A stretch of DNA of 53,541 nt from a virus. The stretch lies in IMG/VR virus record IMGVR_UViG_3300002242_000923, positions 1-53,541 of that record; one strand, given 5' to 3'. The notes beneath the pieces are model-generated. The model saw only the letters and a list, made by a program, of their open reading frames with translations, had not been told where the DNA came from and made no database searches. Shown in pieces: positions 17,186 to 25,848 of the stretch; position 1 is the stretch's first letter, and every line of letters begins with the position of its first letter. The translations under genes were made by a program, and so were the position numbers.

Positions 17186-18205
17186 TCAGACATCTTTGCC
17201 CTTAATTTCTATTTTATTGTAATTACCTATATTTACTATATTAAACTTTAAATCACCCATATTTTGAGAATAATCTAAATCTCCATAAGTATCTTTATAG
17301 TAAATCACATTAACACCAGCTTGATATAATAATCTTAAACACTTTTTACATGGTGATAAAGTACAAAATATAACACAATTATCTGTTTTAATTCCATGCC
17401 TTACTGCATTACAAATAAGATTTTCTTCTGCATGTATAATATATTGATATTTTTCTGGTCTTATGTTTGGCAGTTCTTTATCTGGTGCCCCCCTAACAAA
17501 TCCATTAAATCCATCAGCAATAACAGCACCTGATTTATTGTTTATTAATAGTGCACCAACTTTAGTTTGATTATCATGAGAGTTAGCTGCAATAGTTTTA
17601 GCTCTTTCATAATAAGAATCTAATTTATCTTCATTTATTCCAAGTTTAACTTGATTATATTTAACTATATTAAATATGTGTTCAAAAAAGTTTTCAATAC
17701 CTAAATTAAGTTTCATTGTATTGCAAGTCTTGCAACATGTGACCACATTACTCGATGTATATCCTAAATTATTATTTACCCTATCTATCCCATTATAATT
17801 ATATGAACCCTTTTTATTGTTTACTATGTGGGCATTACTTTCTTTTGTTCCACAATATTTACATGATTTATCTATTAAAACATTAAACTCACTTTTAGTT
17901 AAATTAAAAGAATAATTTCTTTTTTTAGCTGAGTGCTTATATTGCTCATATAGTTCTCTTTTAGCTAATTCTTCTATAGATTTAGAGTTCCAAGCAGTTT
18001 TACCTGTAGATAATTCTACTAAATTATTATGAGTCCAACAACCACAACTTTTAGATGATCCATTTTTTATATTATATTCTTTAACTTCAACTTCTTTACC
18101 ACAATCGCATACTGCTTTTACGTAATATCTTCCATTTTTCTTAAATCTTTTAGATTTTATTGTCCACATATTATATTTTTTGTGTAACTCTAGTATATTG
18201 CCCAT
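17186..18205 (-). CDS. HNH endonuclease fused to deoxycytidylate deaminase
   Basis: Two full domains in one 339-residue frame. Residues 1-65 are a Cys-rich DNA-binding start (CDCGKEVEV, SKSCGC). Residues 110-185 are an HNH nuclease with zinc Cys pairs (CKYCGTK, CCKTC) and NGIDRVNNNLGY. Residues 195-320 are a dCMP deaminase with the zinc site HAEEN (258-262) and PCKKC (285-289). The deaminase converts dCMP to dUMP, feeding thymidylate or modified-base synthesis. The ATG near the domain junction (GGAATAAATG) is out of frame, so no obvious separate deaminase start exists. TAATG couples it to the upstream gene. Confidence 0.85.
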   Translation of the reverse strand: MGNILELHKKYNMWTIKSKRFKKNGRYYVKAVCDCGKEVEVKEYNIKNGSSKSCGCWTHNNLVELSTGKTAWNSKSIEELAKRELYEQYKHSAKKRNYSFNLTKSEFNVLIDKSCKYCGTKESNAHIVNNKKGSYNYNGIDRVNNNLGYTSSNVVTCCKTCNTMKLNLGIENFFEHIFNIVKYNQVKLGINEDKLDSYYERAKTIAANSHDNQTKVGALLINNKSGAVIADGFNGFVRGAPDKELPNIRPEKYQYIIHAEENLICNAVRHGIKTDNCVIFCTLSPCKKCLRLLYQAGVNVIYYKDTYGDLDYSQNMGDLKFNIVNIGNYNKIEIKGKDV

Positions 18206-19014
18206 TAAAAATCCTCTATAGTGTAAGGCTTTTCTTTGTAATACTTATAATAACTATTACAGAAATTACTATATTGTATGATTCTAGATTTGCTGCTATG
18301 TCGTCTATCTTGTGATGAATTAGTTGCCACTATATCTAACTGAATTACTTCAGAAAAGCCATGCTTGTTATGTTGCTGATCTTCGTTAGTTGCACCCATT
18401 GTATATCTTGGGAACGTTTGCTTTGTTTTATCTGTGGGTCTTTTAATTATGTTAGTAATTTTCCAAGCAATTATGCCAGAACCATAAGTTGTTGCACAAT
18501 CATAGATTATATCTCCTACATTATAAGTTTTGATGTGTTCGTATGCTTCTTTATTGGTATTAAAGTTAATTTCTAATTTTTTATTCTTACGTCTAGCTTG
18601 TCCCTTTTTCTTAGTTTGGAGTTTCTCGGCAGCTAAAGGGTCATAGCCTTTACCATCATCAAATACTATAGATTCTATATAATCAGGATCAGATTCAATT
18701 TCATATCTAGGGGGTGGATATTGTGTTGTTAAGCATTGAACTTCAACACCTAACTTACCTGCGGCATTGATTCTCTTAATAAAGATAAAGCCATCTGCAT
18801 CTTTGTAAAAGACCATGAACTTATCTTTGCCTCCACGGTTTCTAGAGACATATTTCCAAGAATCATCATAAACTTTAGATTTAATAAATAAAACTTCTCC
18901 AACTTCAATCTCTTTGTGCTTCTTATGAGATGCCATTATACTCTTAGTCTTTTTATAATATTCACATTTATTCACTCTTATTAAATCTGATTTACTTAAT
19001 TTTTCTTGTGTCAT
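18205..19014 (-). CDS. Hypothetical protein (269 aa)
   Basis: Basic in the middle (KKKGQARRKNKK), otherwise mixed. No known motif seen. It is the first gene of the leftward run that includes the HNH-deaminase, diverging from the holin-like gene at 19055. A basic linker and aromatic-rich beta stretches may indicate nucleic-acid contact, but this is weak. Confidence 0.65.
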   Translation of the reverse strand: MTQEKLSKSDLIRVNKCEYYKKTKSIMASHKKHKEIEVGEVLFIKSKVYDDSWKYVSRNRGGKDKFMVFYKDADGFIFIKRINAAGKLGVEVQCLTTQYPPPRYEIESDPDYIESIVFDDGKGYDPLAAEKLQTKKKGQARRKNKKLEINFNTNKEAYEHIKTYNVGDIIYDCATTYGSGIIAWKITNIIKRPTDKTKQTFPRYTMGATNEDQQHNKHGFSEVIQLDIVATNSSQDRRHSSKSRIIQYSNFCNSYYKYYKEKPYTIEDF

Positions 19015-19029
19015 ATGTTCTCCGTGTGA

Positions 19030-19035
19030 TATAAT
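19030..19035 (+). promoter_or_regulatory. TATAAT -10 box for the 19055 gene
   Basis: TGTGATATAAT, with a TG two bases before the TATAAT, lies 19 bases before the GTG start. An AGGAG sits in between. Confidence 0.5.
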
Positions 19036-19054
19036 AGTTCTTATAGGAGTTATT

Positions 19055-19282
19055 GTGTCATTATTTAAAAAAACTATATCAACAATACAAGGTCTTCGTA
19101 AGTGGTCAATTATGTTTCTACTAATAATTATAGGTGTAACATTTAGGGTTACAGACCTATTATCTGGCGTAGAATTCGTTGCTCTACTTAAAGGTACAGC
19201 TATAGCATTCTTCAGTTCAAATGCGATTGAGCATATTAAGTCTGCTATAATTGCTAAGAAAGAAGATATGAGCGAAGACTAA
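19055..19282 (+). CDS. Holin-like small membrane protein (75 aa)
   Basis: Two hydrophobic segments, about 18-33 (SIMFLLIIIGVTFRV) and 41-60 (EFVALLKGTAIAFFSS), and a charged tail EDMSED: a class II holin-like shape. GTG start after AGGAGTTATT. It is alone on the plus strand with its own TATAAT box, and its stop overlaps the stop of the minus-strand gene at 19279. Lysis timing is a plausible role. Confidence 0.55.
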   Translation: MSLFKKTISTIQGLRKWSIMFLLIIIGVTFRVTDLLSGVEFVALLKGTAIAFFSSNAIEHIKSAIIAKKEDMSED

Positions 19283-19515
19283 GCGTCTTCGTCCGTCTCA
19301 TATATATACTCAATCTCTTCTTCTTCTATTAAACCTTTATTACCAACTAGTTTTTCACCAACGGCCTTATATCTAGTTATCTTAACTCTCTGAACAGTAA
19401 TCTCTCCCGTAATTGGATCGATAATTTCTATTTTTTCTTCGTACTCTTTTTCTATTCTATTGTCTTTTCGTTTCTTTCTGACTTTTTTTGGCTTTATATC
19501 CGTCTTTTCTGACAT
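19279..19515 (-). CDS. Hypothetical charged protein (78 aa)
   Basis: Lys-rich N-terminus (KPKKVRKKRKD) then an acidic beta-like part ending EEEEIEYIYETDEDA. It starts inside the 3' end of the 19457 gene with an AGGAGGT-type site upstream. Function unknown. Confidence 0.6.
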   Translation of the reverse strand: MSEKTDIKPKKVRKKRKDNRIEKEYEEKIEIIDPITGEITVQRVKITRYKAVGEKLVGNKGLIEEEEIEYIYETDEDA

Positions 19516-19684
19516 CGTAACCTCCTATTGCACATGTTTTCTTTATGGAATCTATTTCTATTTGTATCTGTCTATTTCTTAAATTTATTGCTTCTGTAAT
19601 CATTTCTATATGGCCAACTATTCCTAAATCTGCTATAAACCAGGCCATCCTTTCTTTCATTGTAAGGTCATGCTCATTAGTCAT
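19457..19684 (-). CDS. Small helical protein (75 aa)
   Basis: Starts MTNEHDLTMKERMAWFIADL. The ATG at 19684 overlaps the preceding stop and has GGAG nine bases upstream, so the longer frame is not needed. The core WFIADLGIVGHIEM matches the LxxL-[GNDS]-hydrophobic pattern of the small-protein family described in the findings. It overlaps the next gene by 59 bases. Confidence 0.55.
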   Translation of the reverse strand: MTNEHDLTMKERMAWFIADLGIVGHIEMITEAINLRNRQIQIEIDSIKKTCAIGGYDVRKDGYKAKKSQKETKRQ

Positions 19685-19793
19685 CAAACATTTCTCCACT
19701 CGTATCTACTGAATTAAAAGAATATTCCATAGCTATCTTAAAGTCTGTATCTTTATCAGTTATATTTAATCTCTTTAAAACTTTAAACATCAT
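19677..19793 (-). CDS. Mini-protein (38 aa) of the LxxLxhhD family
   Basis: MMFKVLKRLNITDKDTDFKI, then an acidic end. The start at 19793 overlaps the stop of the ThyX-like gene as ATGA; a longer frame to 19922 would overlap that gene by 133 bases and is not favoured. The core VLKRLNITD fits the family core seen at 38686, 43069, 44531 and 48614. Confidence 0.5.
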   Translation of the reverse strand: MMFKVLKRLNITDKDTDFKIAMEYSFNSVDTSGEMFDD

Positions 19794-20359
19794 ATATTTG
19801 ATGTAATATTTTTTCTTAATGCGTTTATGTTCCTCCACTCCGATTCTAGACTCCCATTTATCTGAGATCTGTAAAGCTCCATTTCCTTTGGTAGATTCTT
19901 TTGATTTAGGTAATTTATCCATTGTTCCAATTTCCCACTTACTATTATTTCATTATACACAGTGATCGGCATTAACAGTTGTGCTGTAAAATCTGAACCA
20001 CCGTCCATGGGTATACCTTGACTATTGAGGATTAAGGCTTCTGTTGTAGCCTTTATATAGTTAGCCATATTTTCTCTATCCTCTAACTTATCTCCATCAA
20101 TCATGCTTACATCAGGAGTATAAGCCTCGATGTCATTCGAGGGGGTTGTAATGACATCGAGGCCATATTTTTGCAGATTTAACTGCACAAATAAAGGAAG
20201 TTTCATAATTAAAGTGGCAGACGCCAATTTAAGTAACTTAATATTAGTTTTAGTTTTAAAGTATTTATCTTGCAAGTCTTGTAACATTCTGCCACCACCA
20301 GAGAATTCTAAAACAGCCACCCACCCTTTATCTAAAACTGGCATTTTATTGAGAGTCAT
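19790..20359 (-). CDS. ThyX-like (flavin-dependent thymidylate synthase-related) protein
   Basis: 189 residues. The C-terminal part FTAQLLMPITVYNEIIVSGK, WINYLNQKNLPKEMELYR follows the ThyX pattern (LP-x-x-x-Y-x-E, W-x-x-Y-L-x-R/K, A/K-x-E-x). The Arg/His dUMP and FAD motif RHR-x7-S is not present, so activity is doubtful. A canonical ThyX lies at 43206. It may be a diverged paralogue acting on a modified pyrimidine, or an inactive relative. The HNH gene upstream overlaps its ATG by four bases. Confidence 0.5.
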   Translation of the reverse strand: MTLNKMPVLDKGWVAVLEFSGGGRMLQDLQDKYFKTKTNIKLLKLASATLIMKLPLFVQLNLQKYGLDVITTPSNDIEAYTPDVSMIDGDKLEDRENMANYIKATTEALILNSQGIPMDGGSDFTAQLLMPITVYNEIIVSGKLEQWINYLNQKNLPKEMELYRSQINGSLESEWRNINALRKNITSNI

Positions 20360-20886
20360 ATTTTATTACCTTTCTTTAAATTCTCTTCAGCTGTTAAAAT
20401 TTGTAAGTTCCAAGGAACATGTAAGCCACAAACTGTTTTCCCTTGTAGTGGAACTATGTGGTCCACATGATACCCTTTTGGGCAGCTTTTGTAAATTTCT
20501 TTAACTTCTTCCAATTGTATTTCAGTAAGCCAAGATGGGGTAGCCTTTAGTTTTTTAGCTCTATATTTAGCATTCATTGCTACTTTTTTGTTTTTATTTT
20601 TATGTAGATATTTTTTCTCATAAATAGCTTTTTTAATTTTGTTTTTATCATTGTATTTTTTCTTTTTTATACTGATAGTTTCTATATTATTTTTATACCA
20701 AATTTTCTCTCTTTTTGATATTATTACTTTATTTTCATTATAGTAATTAGCTTTCATTAATTTAATGCAGGATTTGCAAGAAGGGTATTTACCATCATTA
20801 TACCTTGTGTCTTTATAAAAGTCGTCTAAAGGTTTTTCCTTCTTGCATTTGCTGCATTTTTTCACTTTTAATTCTAACTTTGTCAT
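20356..20886 (-). CDS. HNH homing endonuclease
   Basis: 176 residues. Two Cys pairs at the N-terminus (CSKCKKEKP, CKSC), a Lys-rich linker, and a C-terminal HNH: CPKGYHVDHIVPLQGKTVCG, then HVPWNLQIL. Its start comes directly after the TAA at 20887 and its stop overlaps the next ATG (ATGA), so it fits exactly between two operon genes. It is a paralogue of the plus-strand HNH at 33683. Confidence 0.85.
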   Translation of the reverse strand: MTKLELKVKKCSKCKKEKPLDDFYKDTRYNDGKYPSCKSCIKLMKANYYNENKVIISKREKIWYKNNIETISIKKKKYNDKNKIKKAIYEKKYLHKNKNKKVAMNAKYRAKKLKATPSWLTEIQLEEVKEIYKSCPKGYHVDHIVPLQGKTVCGLHVPWNLQILTAEENLKKGNKI

Positions 20887-21381
20887 TTACTCATTTTCTG
20901 AATCAGCTTCTATTAATCCAGCTGGAATAAGTAATTCTTCTTCGTCATCCCAAAGTGCTGCTTCTAAAATTCCATTAGCCACCATTTCTTCCCAGTTAGC
21001 CTCAATAAAATCAACTGTACCTTCATCAAGGAATTGTGAGGATTTATCGAAGTCTTTAGTAAGAACATACACCATTGCATGATGCTGCTCTCGCTCCCAC
21101 ATGCAACCTACCGCTTCAACCATCTCATAAAATTCAAATGGTCCACGCATCGTAGATGCAAGTAATTGTGGTTTATTTCTTGAATCAGTATTAACTGCAA
21201 CCAAGAATGTTCCATCTTCAATATCTGAAAAGTCCATTGTTCCATCCATAAGTTCAGCACAAAATTCCTCATCTTGTGTGATTGGCTTAGCTGACAATGG
21301 TTTAGCAACAGTCATACTGTCATCCTTAATTGGATTTTCTCTATCTTTTGCTTTCTGATTACCATCTGGTATAAAACTCAT
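20887..21381 (-). CDS. Hypothetical acidic protein (164 aa)
   Basis: Strongly acidic (DEEFCAELMDGTMDFSDIED). No motif recognised. Its ATG is at the end of the 21381 gene (one-base overlap). It is under the AACAGAATCG motif at 21951 together with that gene. Phage inhibitors of host enzymes are often acidic like this, but there is no direct evidence. Confidence 0.65.
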   Translation of the reverse strand: MSFIPDGNQKAKDRENPIKDDSMTVAKPLSAKPITQDEEFCAELMDGTMDFSDIEDGTFLVAVNTDSRNKPQLLASTMRGPFEFYEMVEAVGCMWEREQHHAMVYVLTKDFDKSSQFLDEGTVDFIEANWEEMVANGILEAALWDDEEELLIPAGLIEADSENE

Positions 21382-21920
21382 TATTCTTCTCCCTCGTTCA
21401 TGTCTTTAAAAGACTCTTTAACTGCCAAATCGGCTATAAAATTTTCAAACATTTTTAATAGTTTTCTATTTGGATTTACTTTCTCTTCATCATCTATGTT
21501 TGATACTAGGCAACTCCCGTCGTTCCAAATAAGTGGATTGCCATTAATGTACATCTCATCCCCAGCTCTAACAACTAATATGCGATGATCATGACTCACA
21601 AATCTTTCAGCATCATCTACTATCTCTATACTCTCAATCACATCATCGTAAACATTGAAGCTATAATTGTGATCTAAGTGATTCTGAATGCTAATGTAAT
21701 TAGATTTAGCAATACCGTTTTCACATGAATCCTCATTTAGAGCATTCGCAACTATAAAATCTCCACCTTGAAGATAAGCTTTAATATTAAAACCAAAGGC
21801 ATAATAGTCCTCCGTATCTTCAAAATCTTTTTTAGAAGTAGCCATAATATCGTTAATGGTCTTAAACTTAATTCTTACTACTTCACCCTTATGTGGATTT
21901 AACTCTTTCAATACTGACAT
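21381..21920 (-). CDS. Hypothetical protein (179 aa), first gene after an AACAGAATCG motif
   Basis: Mixed alpha/beta, acidic; contains DHRILVVRAGDEMYINGNP. AAGGGGG lies upstream of the ATG, and the AACAGAATCG motif is 30 bases before it. It is the first of a coupled set that runs to 19279. Function not recognised. Confidence 0.65.
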   Translation of the reverse strand: MSVLKELNPHKGEVVRIKFKTINDIMATSKKDFEDTEDYYAFGFNIKAYLQGGDFIVANALNEDSCENGIAKSNYISIQNHLDHNYSFNVYDDVIESIEIVDDAERFVSHDHRILVVRAGDEMYINGNPLIWNDGSCLVSNIDDEEKVNPNRKLLKMFENFIADLAVKESFKDMNEGEE

Positions 21921-21943
21921 ATTTCCCCCTTTATGTTTCTATA

Positions 21944-22195
21944 TCATTTTCGATTCTGTTTTGTTTTTTTAGGTTTAAATAGTTTTAAATCTTTTTTAGT
22001 TACATTAGGTAGGTATTGAGGTTTAGATTTATATAATACTTTACTTTTAATATCTTTATCAGTAAAAGCATGCAATTTACATTCGCTATCTTCAAATACA
22101 CAAACTCTATTATTAAACATAATCAAGGTGAGTTCACCTAAATTAAAATTATAAGTTTTATAACCAGCTTTTATTTTCTTCTTTAATTTAGCCAC
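21944..22195 (-). CDS. Small basic protein (83 aa)
   Basis: Lys-rich at both ends (MAKLKKKIKAGYK; KPKKTKQNRK) with a short beta middle (NRVCVFEDSECKLHAF). AAAGGAGT precedes the ATG. Its 3' end carries promoter-like motif site 1. Possibly nucleic-acid binding. Confidence 0.65.
   Translation of the reverse strand: MAKLKKKIKAGYKTYNFNLGELTLIMFNNRVCVFEDSECKLHAFTDKDIKSKVLYKSKPQYLPNVTKKDLKLFKPKKTKQNRK
21951..21960 (-). promoter_or_regulatory. AACAGAATCG promoter-like motif (site 1)
   Basis: Exact match, inside the last codons of the 21944 gene, 30 bases before the 21920 start. No TATAAT box lies nearby. Confidence 0.7.
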
Positions 22196-22258
22196 TCCTT
22201 TATCTGAACCTGTGTATATTCTAAGCTTTTGATTTGCAGCTTTAATCTTATAATAATT

Positions 22259-22756
22259 CTAAACCATAAGTTTAATTGCTCTAAGTTCTTTAGTTCTTTC
22301 TTCTTGTTCGGTTTTCTCTAATTCTTTAAGTTTAGCCACAGGGTCATAATCTTGTCCCAATATGGTTGCATCTAGAAAATCTGGATCAAGTACAAACATC
22401 TTATTAACTTCCAATTCATGTAAATTTGAATCATATATAAAATCATTTACATAATCATACAATTCATAAAAACTTTCACTCAATTTGCCATCTTTTAATA
22501 CTTCTGTAAAGTGCGGAAAGCCGGCAGAATCTATATATATAACTTTATGTTTTATTGGTATATCAGTTAGTTTATTGTTTACGCGGTAACAATCTGTATA
22601 TTCATATTTATCGTTATGATACTTATAAATATGAACATAATCACCGACAGAAAATTGTTTCATATCTTGAAGTACTTTTTCCATACGTGGAATTATCTCT
22701 GACTCTAAACTATTTTCTATATTTTTTTTATATTCTGTAAGACTATCTTCATTCAT
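22259..22756 (-). CDS. Hypothetical protein (165 aa)
   Basis: Helical ends and a central beta segment (VGDYVHIYKYHNDKYEYTD) resembling a small beta-barrel. AGGAGCT upstream of the ATG. No known family seen. It lies directly downstream of the ThyA-family gene. Confidence 0.65.
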   Translation of the reverse strand: MNEDSLTEYKKNIENSLESEIIPRMEKVLQDMKQFSVGDYVHIYKYHNDKYEYTDCYRVNNKLTDIPIKHKVIYIDSAGFPHFTEVLKDGKLSESFYELYDYVNDFIYDSNLHELEVNKMFVLDPDFLDATILGQDYDPVAKLKELEKTEQEERTKELRAIKLMV

Positions 22757-22779
22757 CTACAGCTCCTATTTTAACACTA

Positions 22780-23586
22780 TTATTTTCTACCGAGCATTTT
22801 AAGAATCTTTTCCTCGTCACGATCATAAATATGTAAACTGTCTACTGTATGAGTGTAAGTACCAATTTCTAGATCTGGATATATATCTATAAGCTCATCA
22901 ATCATGTCTTGCATTAAGCTTATAAACCATGGTAAATCATATACTAAGCCTAATGTAAGATCGTTGCTTCTCATATGGACTCTAAATAATAACTTATTAT
23001 CTCGAATGTGAAAATTGCCACTAAGTGTACAAGTCAAATCTTTATTTCCTTTATAAAAATGTTCAGGTAAGCTAAATCTAAGGATAGCTTGTCTAGTATT
23101 TTTATCTGACTTAAGTGCATCTACACACCATTCCCATGGAGTTCTCATGTAGTCTATAGACTTCTGCATTAACTGCTCAGTCATTTCGGCGACACTGCAA
23201 CCTAGTGTGCCCGCTGTAGCACTAAATTCATACATGGGATTACCATGAGACTTCTTAAACTTAATAAGGTGCCCATAAGCAGAGTTAACTGTTCCGTCTG
23301 GATTCTGTAATTTTAACCAAAACTTAGAAGCTTTACCAAAATCTTCAGCACAATTAGTTCCTGAATTGTATAGGTCACACTCTTTTTTAGTATAAGACTC
23401 GATAATGTCATTTCTACTACTATCATGAGTACGGATTGCCTCACTTGTTGGATTAGTGATTTGGAAACCATAATACAACTTCTCCCTAATAGTTTGCTCT
23501 CTTGGTGCACACACATAGTCTGGATTGTCATACACATCTGCTAACGTTCCGAGATATGCCTCATGCAAATTCTCATACTTCTCCAT
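22780..23586 (-). CDS. ThyA-family deoxypyrimidine synthase / hydroxymethylase
   Basis: 268 residues from ATG 23586, which has TAGGAG eight bases upstream; the longer frame to 23619 is not favoured. The ThyA fold signature is clear near the C-terminus: DLTCTLSGNFHIRDNKLLFR with the nucleophile Cys, then VHMRSNDLTLGLVYDLPWF and GTYTHTVDSLHIYDRD. The MRSND form and LTCT in place of PPCH are typical of phage dUMP/dCMP hydroxymethylases and related thymidylate synthase-like enzymes. It would methylate or hydroxymethylate dUMP or dCMP with methylene-tetrahydrofolate. The presence of a separate ThyX at 43206 favours a role in base modification. Confidence 0.8.
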   Translation of the reverse strand: MEKYENLHEAYLGTLADVYDNPDYVCAPREQTIREKLYYGFQITNPTSEAIRTHDSSRNDIIESYTKKECDLYNSGTNCAEDFGKASKFWLKLQNPDGTVNSAYGHLIKFKKSHGNPMYEFSATAGTLGCSVAEMTEQLMQKSIDYMRTPWEWCVDALKSDKNTRQAILRFSLPEHFYKGNKDLTCTLSGNFHIRDNKLLFRVHMRSNDLTLGLVYDLPWFISLMQDMIDELIDIYPDLEIGTYTHTVDSLHIYDRDEEKILKMLGRK

Positions 23587-23640
23587 CTTCACTCCTAATA
23601 TAGCAATAATCATTGACACAATTCAATTTATATAGCCCAA

Positions 23641-23754
23641 TTAATTCCACCTATCTTCTTCATCATTCCAAAAGTCCCAACCATTAAATTTAATTATACA
23701 CATTACAATTAAAGCAGATGGTACTGATATAAGACACATTGTTAAAAAACTCAT
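23641..23754 (-). CDS. Small membrane protein (37 aa)
   Basis: One hydrophobic helix (MSFLTMCLISVPSALIVMCI) and an acidic tail WDFWNDEEDRWN. The ATG overlaps the stop of the sigma-like gene (TAATG), which supports coupled translation. Role unknown. Confidence 0.5.
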   Translation of the reverse strand: MSFLTMCLISVPSALIVMCIIKFNGWDFWNDEEDRWN

Positions 23755-24131
23755 TACTCTACCTTATCAATTTCGCCTAATACTTCTTCAATATTAGATG
23801 ACCAAATACCATAACCTTTGGCATGTTTAGTTAACTTTTTCATTAATGAACCTACTCTTTTAGAGAGGTGACCATATACAAAAGTTGATTCTTTAGTTTT
23901 AAATTCTGTCTTATAATTCTGTAAAGCAATACAAACTTCTGTCATTAAGTACTGACGTATATCTGCCATAGTCCAACCTGAATTGCCAAGACCAATTTCG
24001 TCTCTACCATATTTAGTAGACATCTCAGCTTCATTCCAATTCTTCTTAACTGACTTTGCCATCCACGACTCAACCATAGGTTTATATTGCAGTAACATTT
24101 CATTGGTTACTGTTCGTTTTGTTTTTTTCAT
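23754..24131 (-). CDS. Sigma factor region 2-like protein (125 aa)
   Basis: The central part TMADIRQYLMTEVCIALQNY, followed by KTKESTFVYGHLSKRVGSLM, follows sigma region 2 (a helix, F/Y-D-x-x-K/T, then F-x-x-Y-x-x-x-R-x-x-G). No region 4 is present. GGAGAAG precedes the ATG. It could be a phage sigma subunit that directs RNA polymerase to AACAGAATCG promoters. Alternatively it is only a distant helical homologue; confidence is moderate. Confidence 0.5.
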   Translation of the reverse strand: MKKTKRTVTNEMLLQYKPMVESWMAKSVKKNWNEAEMSTKYGRDEIGLGNSGWTMADIRQYLMTEVCIALQNYKTEFKTKESTFVYGHLSKRVGSLMKKLTKHAKGYGIWSSNIEEVLGEIDKVE

Positions 24132-24618
24132 AACTCTTCTCCATGAGACATAGTAGTTGATAAATATTCTTCCGATGAACGTCGTTAATACGCTTTTTAA
24201 TCGAATCTGTTTGTGTCACTTGATAATAGTATTCTGCTATATCAAAGATAGAATTAACAAACTCTATTTTACTTCGATTTTCTTTGACAACAGCTTGAAA
24301 CTGTTTATATATTTTAGTTCTTTTAGGCATTTTAGCTGAACTACAAGATATAAAAATGTTAAAGATGCTTCTAATAACATTATTACTAATTTTCTTAATA
24401 GCTTCATCTTCGTCAATGTAGAAAGCTTTAGTTTCGACATTGAAAGCTCTATAAACTTCACAATTTATTAATTTATTATAGAACTTAGTTCCATCTAAAT
24501 TAGGTTCCCAAGATCCCTCATTCAATCTAACACGCTGCTCATTGATGATTAGCTTAAATATAGGTTTACCTACGTCTAATGTCTTAATCTTTGCTATTAT
24601 TTTGTCTTTATAATTCAC
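24100..24618 (-). CDS. Hypothetical protein (172 aa)
   Basis: GTG start overlapping the previous stop (GTGA). Basic, mostly helical; contains KMPKRTKIYKQFQAVVKENR. It overlaps the sigma-like gene by 32 bases and is cotranscribed with it, so a transcription-linked role is possible but unsupported. Confidence 0.6.
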   Translation of the reverse strand: MNYKDKIIAKIKTLDVGKPIFKLIINEQRVRLNEGSWEPNLDGTKFYNKLINCEVYRAFNVETKAFYIDEDEAIKKISNNVIRSIFNIFISCSSAKMPKRTKIYKQFQAVVKENRSKIEFVNSIFDIAEYYYQVTQTDSIKKRINDVHRKNIYQLLCLMEKSYEKNKTNSNQ

Positions 24619-25343
24619 AGTATCTCCTTTTCTTCAATTGAATAAATCGGTCGCTCTCCGTGCATCATAATCTTAATTCTAGTTATATTATTAAGAGCCG
24701 GAAGATTCCCCTCTCTTACATACAAAATTATCCATTTCGCAAACCTTTTACACAAACTTAAATCCTTAATATCTAACTTTTTATCATCCATTAATTCCTC
24801 TAAATGACGACAGAACTTATAAACTTTACCTCTATAAGTTCTGTCTTTTCTAACCTTATGAGCACCGTACAGATCAGCTATCTCATTCATTCTAGATTTG
24901 TTAACTGCTTTATTGCTACTTAATTGCATTTTTATTGGATTTATGATATTTCGTTTAGCCTGTATTTCTAATTCATTATCATTAAGACCTATTTTAGTCT
25001 TAACTATAAACAACTTATGAGACATTGTATTTGTTTCAAAGTCTACAGTAAACTCATCACCTTCTTCTAAATCTTTAGCTTCTATTTTAAAAAAATCTCT
25101 AGATACTTTGTTTATACTTTTTAAAATAATTCTTAAGCCTAATTCTTTAGCCTTATCATATATAACGTCTTCAACCCTAATAAAATTCCAACCCCAATTT
25201 TTATTAAAGGTTGCAAGCATCATTTCTTGAGTAATTTCTATTTCATCTGGAAGTTGTGATAATTCATCATTAATACTACCTTGAAACGGCTCTATCAGCT
25301 TAGATATTTCATCTAACTCTTCATAAACTCTATCCTTAAACAT
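24615..25343 (-). CDS. Hypothetical protein (242 aa)
   Basis: Acidic N-terminus, basic C-terminal half (GAHKVRKDRTYRGKVYKFCR). No enzyme motif seen. AGGAGAAAAG precedes the ATG. First gene of the coupled set leading to the sigma-like protein. Confidence 0.62.
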   Translation of the reverse strand: MFKDRVYEELDEISKLIEPFQGSINDELSQLPDEIEITQEMMLATFNKNWGWNFIRVEDVIYDKAKELGLRIILKSINKVSRDFFKIEAKDLEEGDEFTVDFETNTMSHKLFIVKTKIGLNDNELEIQAKRNIINPIKMQLSSNKAVNKSRMNEIADLYGAHKVRKDRTYRGKVYKFCRHLEELMDDKKLDIKDLSLCKRFAKWIILYVREGNLPALNNITRIKIMMHGERPIYSIEEKEIL

Positions 25344-25365
25344 CTTTTCTCCTAATGATAAATTT

Positions 25366-25434
25366 TCAATAATTACCTATTAACATTCTATCTACAAGTT
25401 CTTGTTCTATATAGTCTTCTCTTAATTTTCTCAT
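25366..25434 (-). CDS. Mini-ORF (22 aa) resembling the C-terminus of the 25483 product
   Basis: MRKLREDYIEQELVDRMLIG aligns with KKKLIEDEMIDRTLTGEA, the end of the gene immediately upstream. It is probably a remnant of a partial duplication, though it is an intact short frame. It sits in an otherwise empty 139-base gap (25344-25482). Confidence 0.35.
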   Translation of the reverse strand: MRKLREDYIEQELVDRMLIGNY

Positions 25435-25482
25435 TGTTCTATAATCAATAGAGCTGTTTCAAGGTAGTATTAAAGTTTAATT

Positions 25483-25848
25483 TCATGCTTCACCCGTTAA
25501 AGTTCTATCTATCATTTCATCTTCAATTAACTTCTTTTTCTTTTGCATCTTTTTAAGAGCATGTTTAGCATTACCAATTATACTATTGAGTTTATGCCAT
25601 TCTTCTTTATCATCACTCCACTCAATTTTAGTTTGAGTTTCTGCTGTACTATCAAAAGACCAGCGGCAAGTATTAGTGCCTTCGCCGCTATTCACTAATC
25701 TTTCAAATAGTATTTCACACATAAGTTCATTATCTGCGATATCTTTTTCATACCTAGTTTGTCTAGCTTCTAGCTTATCTAATTCACGAGACAAATCTAC
25801 AGTCTTAATTTTGTTGATTTTGCCTTTTCTAAGATGCTTTAGTTCCAT
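25483..25848 (-). CDS. Coiled-coil protein (121 aa)
   Basis: Two charged helices around a short central part (FERLVNSGEGTNTCRWSF). Helix-turn-helix or motor motifs are absent. It overlaps the upstream stop by one base. Function unknown. Confidence 0.62.
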   Translation of the reverse strand: MELKHLRKGKINKIKTVDLSRELDKLEARQTRYEKDIADNELMCEILFERLVNSGEGTNTCRWSFDSTAETQTKIEWSDDKEEWHKLNSIIGNAKHALKKMQKKKKLIEDEMIDRTLTGEA